Shown here: positions 56,999 through 64,000 of the stretch, in pieces
Layout: each line of letters starts with the position of its first letter
How positions within the stretch are numbered: the first letter of the stretch is position 1
Made by a program: the position numbers and the translations under genes
Notes under the pieces: generated by a model
Database searches by the model: none
What the model was told of the DNA's origin: nothing
The model's input: the letters and a program-made list of their open reading frames with translations, nothing else
From: Cervus elaphus
Taxonomy: Eukaryota > Chordata > Mammalia > Artiodactyla > Cervidae
Assembly (NCBI RefSeq): GCF_910594005.1
Contig: NC_057825.1
Location: 53,289,037 to 53,353,036, forward strand
DNA: 64,000 nucleotides
Reading direction: 5' to 3'

Positions 56999-57285
56999 CA
57001 GTCCTGAGTGTTCATTGGAAGGACTGATGTTGAAGCTGAAACTCCAATACTTTGGCCACCTGATGTGAAGAGCTGACTCATTTGAAAAAACCCTGATGCT
57101 GGGAAAGCTTGAAGGTGGGAGGAGAAGGGGCTGACAGAGGATGAGATGGTTGGATGACATCACTGACTCAATGAACATGAGTTTGGGAGTTGGTGATGGA
57201 CAGGAAGGCCTGGTGTGCTGCAGTTCACGGGGTCGCAAAAAGTTGGACATGACTGAGCGACTGAATTGAACTGAACTGAACACAC
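56999..57285 (+). mobile_element. BovB 3' end joined to a SINE
   Basis: From ATCAGTCCTGAGTGTTCATT to the tail GAATTGAACTGAACTGAAC. Low divergence. Its 5' edge abuts the SINE without spacer. Confidence 0.9.
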
Positions 57286-57913
57286 AGGTGTGATGAGAGG
57301 CAAGGATGGATGCAAATGTTTCTGTCCTTCAGAAAGAAGGACAAAGAAAAACACAGATATCAGAGCTAGCAGGCAAAGAAAAAAAAAAAAAAGGCTAAGT
57401 CTCAGAAATGATGTGTGAATCAAGATACTGGTGTAAGAACAGAGCATCTCATTTAGGGTTGGATAAAGTGTCTTGCTGCCCTGTCCTTAAATATGAGGTT
57501 ACATCTACTTTAAGAGCTTCTACTAAAGGCCTCCAGTTTCTATAACTGAGATGGGACTTAGCTTATGAATCTTGACAAAATAAAGTTATAGGGAGTGAAA
57601 TATGGGGGAAAGATGGCTTTAAAGTTATTTAAAAGCACATGATGTAAATTGAAATATGAGTTGCCTAGAATTAATGTTAGCAGAGATCAAGTGTACAAAG
57701 GTGGCTCTTGGTTAGACATATGCAATAAAATTGTTTACCCTGGTAGCCCCATTATAATGTTTATTCTGAGTTTACTATTTAACTCAAACACTGAGGACTA
57801 TCTTTTTTTCATATTCCATCATTTTTGATATCTTGTTCTTCCTCTCCACCAATGGCAAGAAAGATAAGTGATATTAGACGTTTTCCACTGGTGAAGAGTT
57901 CTAAGAATCATAG
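57286..57913. other. No recognisable feature, 0.6 kb
   Basis: It includes an A-rich run near 57380-57393. Nothing else recognised. Confidence 0.5.
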
Positions 57914-58376
57914 TGTTGCAGAAAGCAGTAATCGAGAATCCAAACACCACACTCAGAGAGCTGGAGAACTCAGGTTTATTATGCTGGCAGGCCCAGAGGA
58001 GTTAACACTCCAAGCTCTGAGCCCCAAACAACAGGGTTACAGAGTTTTATAGACAGACTATAGTGGGCAACACTAGTTACTAATAGGCTGGTTAAAAATA
58101 AGGGGTTTCACGAGCACAGGAACAGCAGTCAAGACTGGGAGGGAGATGCCTGACCTTTACAGGGACAGGCATGATTAAGCAGCTTTGCAGCTGCTGGACA
58201 ATTGCAAAGAGCAGAACAAGGATGAGTGACAAGCTCCAGTTCCTAGTATTGTTAAGTCCCCACTTTCTGAGACTACGTGACCTACGTGATCCAGACTTTG
58301 CAAGGAGCAACCTGAGTTATCAGAGGCAGAATGAGCAGGAGGTTATGTAAAATTTAACTTTTCCTCTTCAATAACA
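57914..58376 (-). mobile_element. Solo ERV LTR (ruminant ERV type)
   Basis: On the minus strand this 463-bp block starts TGTTATTGAAGAGG and ends CTTTCTGCAACA, the TG..CA ends of an LTR. An AATAAACCTGAG poly(A)-signal context (plus strand 57970-57985) lies about 60 bp before the 3' end, as expected for the R/U5 part. GC content is higher than the flanks. No second LTR or internal gene is nearby, and no clear short target duplication was seen (flanks ATAG and TTGG). Confidence 0.75.
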
Positions 58377-58871
58377 TTGGAGATGTACAACCTTGGGGAA
58401 TTCCATCAGTTGTCACTAACGTATGGATAGTTACTTGAAGTGGTGCAACATTTCCATTTTTTGAGTATCAGAACTAAGAGTCTGGCTCTAAGAGAAACAC
58501 CCAGCTCCCATTTTCTCCTGTAACTTTATGAACTGTGAGTTTCCTCATCAGTATTATTGTGAAAGTAGCAAGCTGAAACACTGTGACTAATGAAGGAAAT
58601 AATCTCTACTTACTACTGGTACTTTATCTTACTTTTCAAAGATCAAGTCACTCACTGATTGATCACAGCCTTTCCATTTAACCTTGGATAAGTCATTGAA
58701 TCTGTGGTCTCTGGATTCTGTTATGCTCTATAGAGCATTGATTTTTTTTTTTTTCCCCATTTAAAACAGAGTTAACTGAGCTGAGTTAAAACTCTCAACC
58801 CTTTCTCCCTTACAGTAGGCAGAAACTAAAATGTTTGTTTAATTCTGATAAAGTTAGATTTTCCTTAAAAT
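58377..58871. other. No recognisable feature, 0.5 kb
   Basis: A T run lies at about 58742-58755. Nothing else recognised. Confidence 0.5.
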
Positions 58872-59050
58872 ATTTATGCATTTATATTGTGCCATGTTGG
58901 GTCCTAGTTGCAGCTCACAGGATCTTTGTGGCAGCATTTGGTCTCTTTGTGGTACGCATGAGTGATCTAGTTCCCCAACTAGGGATAGATCCTGGGCTGC
59001 TTGCACTGGGAGCAAGGAGTCTTACCCACTGGACCACCAAGGAAGACACC
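58872..59050 (-). mobile_element. CHR-type tRNA-derived SINE
   Basis: Antisense order: GTTGGGTCCTAGTTGCAGCT, CTAGTTCCCCAACTAGGGAT, then the head TTACCCACTGGACCACCAAG. This matches the cetartiodactyl CHR SINE rather than Bov-tA and is older than the Bov-tA copies here. Confidence 0.85.
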
Positions 59051-59548
59051 AAACTTAGCTAAGTCCCCAAATAGGGTTTCCTGGAGTCTGACCTACATAT
59101 GGGCAGTTCATAGATCACTGGATTGTTATTACACTTTGCGGCATCTGTGCTCACGGTGAAAACTGTAGTCTCAGTCCTCAAGCAGTAAGAATGTAGCTTT
59201 TTTTTTTTTTTTTTTTTCCCTTAGCTTTACCTACCCTGAGACGTGCATCTAGATGAAAAGTCATAAAATAGGAACACTTCTCCTACACCCTCAGACAAAA
59301 AGCCATAAAACAAGGAAACTCTGAGTGTTGCCTCCCTCTTAGAATTTGCCTTCATGTATTGAAAAAAAAAAAAGGGAGGGGGTTTAGTTATTTTGGACAA
59401 GAGGGCTACTCTGATAATGAGATACTCTGTCATTATTGGAAGTCAGATTCCAGATTTATTTCTAATGCAAAATTTCTGAAGCTTTTATTAAAATAGTTAC
59501 TTTGTGGACATATAACCAATACATACAATCACTCTAAAGTATGTAGTA
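59051..59548. other. No repeat family; T20 run
   Basis: T20 at 59198-59217 and an A-rich run near 59360-59371. Nothing else recognised. Confidence 0.5.
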
Positions 59549-59552
59549 TGTG

Positions 59553-59759
59553 TGTGCTCAGTTGCTTCAGTCATGTCTGACTCTTTATGACCGGATGGAC
59601 CTTTGCCAACCAGGCTCCTCTGTCCATGGGGTTTTCTCAACAAGAATACTGAAGTGGGTTGCTATGCCCTTCTCCAGGGGATAGTCCTAACTCAGGGATC
59701 AAAACTGTATCTCTTGCATTGTAGGCAGATTCTTTACTGCTGAGCCACTGGGGAAGCCC
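59553..59759 (-). mobile_element. Bov-tA SINE
   Basis: Antisense SINE from GTGCTCAGTTGCTTCAGTC to GAGCCACTGGGGAAGCCC. TATGTAG occurs just outside both ends (59540, 59765), a short probable duplication. Confidence 0.92.
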
Positions 59760-59765
59760 TAACAT

Positions 59766-60221
59766 ATGTAGAGATAGTAATAGAGAAAGAAAATATTCAC
59801 CTTTCTCTGCGATTTCACCAAAATAGATCAATAATAAAAATGTATGTGCTGACATACATTCTGACAGCAAATGTATGTCAGCTAGCATCTAGCAAGTTTA
59901 GAGTTCAACACTGACCTTTGTTACCTATCCTGTCTCATCAGAATTCTACTGTGTGGGAATGAAGTATGTGATTAAAAGATCTGACTGATCACATCCATGG
60001 AAAGAAGTGAGAGGCAACATGTTTTCAAAGGCACTAGACTAATTGAAAATATTTTCATATCTAATGGGAAAATTGATTACATTTACAGCAGAAATGGGGT
60101 AGGGTTATTTATCTTACCAGCAGAATATTTTTCTTTCATCTTGAAGGAGGCCTTATTATAAGATTATTTCTTGAAGATCATGCAAATAATGTCTCCATGC
60201 TAATTACTTTTAAAGGCTGGG
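59766..60221. other. No recognisable feature
   Basis: Nothing recognised. Confidence 0.5.
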
Positions 60222-60424
60222 TGGTGGTTGTTTAGTCGCTAAGTTGTGACTGACTCTTATGACCCCCTGGACAGTAACCCACCAGGTTCCTCTGTTCCTG
60301 AGACTTCCCAGGCAAGAATACTGGAGTGGGTTGCCATTTCCTCTTCCAGGGGATCTTCCCAACCCAAGGATGGAATCTGTGTCTCCAGCATTGCAGGTGG
60401 ATTCTTTACCACTGAGCCACCAAA
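60222..60424 (-). mobile_element. Bov-tA SINE
   Basis: Antisense SINE from GTTGTTTAGTCGCTAAGTTG to TACCACTGAGCCACC. The head is slightly shortened. Confidence 0.92.
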
Positions 60425-60603
60425 CAATAAACTCTCTGAACAGAGATATTGGAGATTGAAAATTGAGGCCTCAAAAGGTTGCCAGGATCTGAAAGTATTG
60501 ATGAAGTTTTTATTTGGGTGAGTCATGCAATATTTGACTGGACTTTGGGGTTACATTTCTTCTGCTTTGTTTTCTCCTTGGATTCTGCTTTAACTTTGCA
60601 TAT

Positions 60604-61186
60604 TCTCTTTTAGTTTATTTTTTATTAATTTATTTATTTTAATTGGAGGCTAATTACTTTACAATATTGTGGTGGTTTTTGCTATACATTGACATGAATC
60701 AGCCATGGGTTTACATGTGACCTCCATCCTGAAATCCCCTCCCTCTTCCTTCCCCATCCCATCCCTCAGGGTCGTCCCAGTGCACCAGCCCTGAGCGCAC
60801 TCGCACTGTCTCATGCATTGAACCTGGACTGGTGATATATTTCCCATATGGTAATATACATGTTTCAATGCAATTCCCTCAAATCATCCCACCCTCGCCT
60901 TCTCCCACAGAGTCCAAAAGTCTGTTCTTTAGATCTGTGTCTCTTTTGCTTTCTCGAATATAGGGGCATCATTACCATCTTTCTAAATTCCATATATATG
61001 CATTAATATACTGTATTGGTGTTTTTCTTTCTGACTTATTTCACTCTGTATAATAGGCTCCAGTTTCATTCACCTCATTAGAACTGATTAAAATGCACAC
61101 TTTTAACAGTTGAGTAATATTCCATTGTATATATGTTCCACAGCTTTCTTATCCATTTGTCTGCCAATGGACATCTCTTTTAGTTT
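60604..61186. repeat. 13-bp target-site duplication of L1
   Basis: TCTCTTTTAGTTT at 60604-60616 is repeated exactly at 61174-61186. Confidence 0.93.
60617..61173 (-). mobile_element. L1_BT 3' end, 5'-truncated, clean insertion
   Basis: Antisense L1 3' UTR (GGAGGCTAATTACTTTACAA, CAGTGCACCAGCCCTGAGC) runs into the ORF2 C-terminus (antisense of SAIKK and WYIYTMEYY near 61105-61140). It is cut at 61173. The T-rich tail at 60617-60640 and the perfect flanking duplication show a normal L1 insertion. Confidence 0.95.
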
Positions 61187-62186
61187 TAAAACAAATTCAT
61201 TATCAAAAGAGTCAATTTGTGTTCTGACCTCAATTACCATTATGGATTATGACTTGCTTGTTGCCTACTTTTCTGGCTATCTGGGTTGACCTCAATCAGA
61301 ACTGTATAAAATCCCATATTTAGGTTTCCATAACACTTATCATTTAATATTTTGTTACCAAAATTGACAGGAAAACTCCATTTTAGACAAGTCTTGCATG
61401 TAAGGCACAGAAAAAAAATAAGATGAATATGAAGCATTGATATGTATACAGTATGTCCTAATTTTAAGAATTTCCCACATTATGTATGTACAACACAGTT
61501 TGCAACAGCTGAACCTGCAGTGATGTCCTTTTATGAAATGAAAATATAAGATGCCTAAATGTATAAATTGGAAGCAGTAGTATAGTATTAACCAAGCTTT
61601 TTTAATACAATTAATATTTTGAATGCGTCTAGAATACATAGTGGGAAAAATTGAGGAAAAAGAAAAGTCTTGTTTAGTTAGAAGTTCCAAAATATTTCAG
61701 TATTTAAAGATGGGCATAGACACACACAGAGAAATCAAGCATAAAGGGCAGGGAATATTCTCAGAAAATTTGATGAAATATAAATATTTTATCATAGTAG
61801 TGGGACAGAAGATTATAAACTGACAATTATAGTAGTTCCTGGCTTTCTAGATATAAACAAGAAATCACCCAGATTAGAAAATAAAGCCCCAATAGTATAA
61901 CTATCAGCAAAGCCAATAGAGAGCAAATTTTGGCTTTGCTAGAGACTGATCCTAAAGACATGCCTGGCATCCTGACAGCCGTGAGTACCAATACTGTACT
62001 TCTAACACTATCATGTTTCTGACATTAGCCTGAGAGATCTCATCTGTTCTACATCAGGGGGGTCCAAAATCTGTTTTGGTGTTGAGCCAAAATATCTGAT
62101 GATATTTGATGATGAACCCAAATATCTGCAGAACACTGACTCAGTAGGTTGTAGAAACAGTGAAAGAAAGGTAAAGCCGCTATTAT
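61187..62186. other. No repeat family, 1.0 kb
   Basis: AT-rich. A small duplication (AAATATCTG..GATGAT words) lies near 62088-62130. Nothing else recognised. Confidence 0.5.
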
Positions 62187-64000
62187 GTTCAGTCAGTTCA
62201 GTTCAGTTCAGTCACTCAGCCGTGTCCAATTCTTTGCCACCCCATGGACTGCAGCACGATGGGCCTCCCTGTCCATCAACAACTCCCGAGGCTTGATCAA
62301 ACTCATGTACATCAAGTCAGTGATGCCATCCGACCATCTCATCTGCTGCGTGCCCTTCTCCTCCCACCTTCAATCTTTCCTAGCATCAGGGTTTTTTTCA
62401 AATGAGTCAGTTCTTTGCAGCAGGTGGCCAAAGTACTGGAGTTTCAGATTCAGCATCAGTCCTTCCGATGATTACTCAGGACTGATTTCCTTTAGGATGG
62501 ATGGGTTGGATCTCCTTGCAGTCCAAGGGAATCTCAAGAGTCTTTTCCAACACCACAGTTCAAAAGCATCAATTCTTCAGCATTCAACTTTCATTATAGC
62601 CCAACTTTCACATTCATGCATGACTACTAGAAAAACCATAGTTTTGACTAGATGGACCTTTGTTGGCAAAGTAATGTCTCTGCTTTTTAATATGCTCTCT
62701 AGTTGGTCATAACTTTTCTGCCAAGGAGCAAATGTCTTTTAATTTCATGGCTTCAATCACCATCTGCAGTGATTTTGGAGCCCCAAAAAATAATCTGTTA
62801 CTGTTTCCATTGTCTCCCCACCTATTTGCCATGAAATGATGGGGACAAATGCCATGATTTTAGTTTTCTGAAGGTTGAGATTTAAGCCAACTTTTTCACT
62901 CTCCTCTTTCATTTTCATCAAGAAGCTTTTAAGTTGTTCCTCCCTTTCTGCCATAAGGGTGGTGTCATCTGCATATCTGAGATTATTGATATTTCTCCCG
63001 ACAATCTTGATTCCAGCTTGTGCTTCATCCAGCCCAGCATTTCTTATGATGTACTCTACATATAAGTTAAATAAGCAGGGTGACAATATACAAACTTGAT
63101 GAACTCCTTTCCCAATTTGGAATCAGTCTGTTGTTCCACATTCAGTTCTAATTGTTGCTTCTTGACCTGCATACAGATTTATCAGGAGGCAGGTCAGGTG
63201 ATCTGGTAGTCTGATCTCTTGAAGAATTTTCCACAGTGTGTTGTGATCCACACAGTCAAAGCCTTTGGCATTGTCAATAAAGCAGTAGTAGATGTTTTTT
63301 TGGAACTCTATTGTTTTTTCAATGATCCAAAGGATGCTGGCAATTTGATCTCTGGTTTCTCTGCTTTTTCTAAATCCAGTTTGAACATCTAGAAGTTCAT
63401 AGTCCATGTCCTGTTGAAGCCTGGCTTGGAGACTTTTGAGCATTACTTTACTAGCCTGTGAGATGAGTGCAATTGTGTGGTAATTTGAAAATTATTTGGC
63501 ATTGCCTTTCTTTGGGATTGGAATGAAAACCAACCTTTTCCAGTCCTGTGGCCACTGCTGAGTTTTCCAAATTTGCTGGCAGATTGAGTGCAGCACTTTC
63601 ACAGAATCATCTTTTAGGATTTGAAAGAGCTCAATTGGAATTCCATCACCTCTGCTAGCTTTGTTCATAGTGATGCTTCCAAAAACCCACTTGACTTTGC
63701 ATTCCAAGATGTCTGGTTGTAAGTGGATTATCACACCATTGTGATTATCTGCACTGTGAAGATCTTTTTTGTATAGTTCCTCTGTGTATTCTTGCCGCCT
63801 CTTCTTAATATCTTCTGTTTCTGTTAGGTCCATAGCATTCCTGTCCTTTATTGCACCTATTTTTCCATGAAATATTCTCTTGGTGTCTCTAATTTTCTTG
63901 AAGTGATTTCTAGTCTTTCCTATTCTGTTGTTTTCCTCTATTTCGTTGCACTGATCACTGAGGAAGGCTTTCTTATCTCTCCATGCTGTTCTTTGAAAGT
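62187..64000 (-). mobile_element. BovB LINE, runs off the window end
   Basis: The 3' tail is at 62187 (GTTCAGTCAGTTCAGTTCAG). The element is continuous through RT to the linker (FHGKIGAI.. text near 63850) and still in BovB at 64000. The 5' part lies outside the window. Confidence 0.95.
62757..63833 (-). pseudogene. BovB RT core, decayed
   Basis: Three open pieces. 63833-63492 covers the RT N-terminus (EELYKKDLHSADNHNGVI.. to PIPKKGNAK). 63443-63123 has LQARLQQDMDYELLDVQTGF and motif A with FIDNAKGFDCVDH (Tyr to Asn, Ala to Gly), ending at a Trp-to-stop. 63086-62757 covers motif B (MSPCLFNLYVEYII) and an intact YADDTTLM, then drifts out of frame near 62790. Stops between the pieces make it non-functional. 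Confidence 0.88.

Overview
This window reads as intergenic or intronic DNA from a ruminant, most likely a bovid. The evidence is the repeat content: many BovB (RTE-clade) LINE copies, tRNA-headed Bov-tA SINEs, L1 3' ends of the ruminant L1_BT type, and a CHR-type SINE. I found no cellular gene: no exon series, no conserved domain other than retrotransposon endonuclease and reverse transcriptase, no RNA gene, no CRISPR array and no operon. Nearly every long open frame is a decayed piece of BovB or L1 ORF2, or a shadow of one. Species cannot be decided from what is visible. All repeat names come from recalled family consensus patterns, not from a search.

Layout. 1-1.6 kb is an L1 3' end. 1.65-4.8 kb is a near-full-length BovB on the plus strand. 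4.9-7.2 kb is an L1 split by a BovB and flanked by a diverged ~200-bp direct repeat. 8-15.7 kb carries scattered BovB pieces, including a 2.4-kb copy at 13.3-15.7 kb. 16-17.5 kb is an old L1. 17.7-27.3 kb has Bov-tA SINEs and short BovB ends, plus a 93%-identical inverted repeat at 26.2/27.3 kb. 29.1-31.3 kb is an L1 with an internal inversion. 32-35.8 kb is a minus-strand BovB with clear target-site duplications that itself contains a second, 5'-inverted BovB. 35.8-40.1 kb is the longest stretch without a recognisable young repeat. 40-46.8 kb is a SINE/BovB/L1 cluster. 47-52 kb is sparse. 53-62 kb holds an MLT1-like LTR split by an L1, more L1 and BovB pieces, a solo ERV LTR and a CHR SINE. 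The window ends inside another minus-strand BovB.

How the parts relate. BovB encodes an APE-type endonuclease and a reverse transcriptase and moves by target-primed reverse transcription. Bov-tA SINEs share BovB's 3' end and are thought to borrow its enzymes, while L1 is the second autonomous family. By hand-drawn borders BovB covers about 18-19 kb of the 64 kb. Every substantial coding copy visible here has stops, frameshifts, truncation or a lost catalytic residue, so none looks able to move by itself.

I did not find an undescribed biological system. The items most worth a second look are structural: the nested and inverted BovB at 32-35.8 kb, the unexplained inverted repeat at 26.2/27.3 kb, the direct repeat around the L1 at 5-7 kb, and the double-headed SINE at 21.0 kb.
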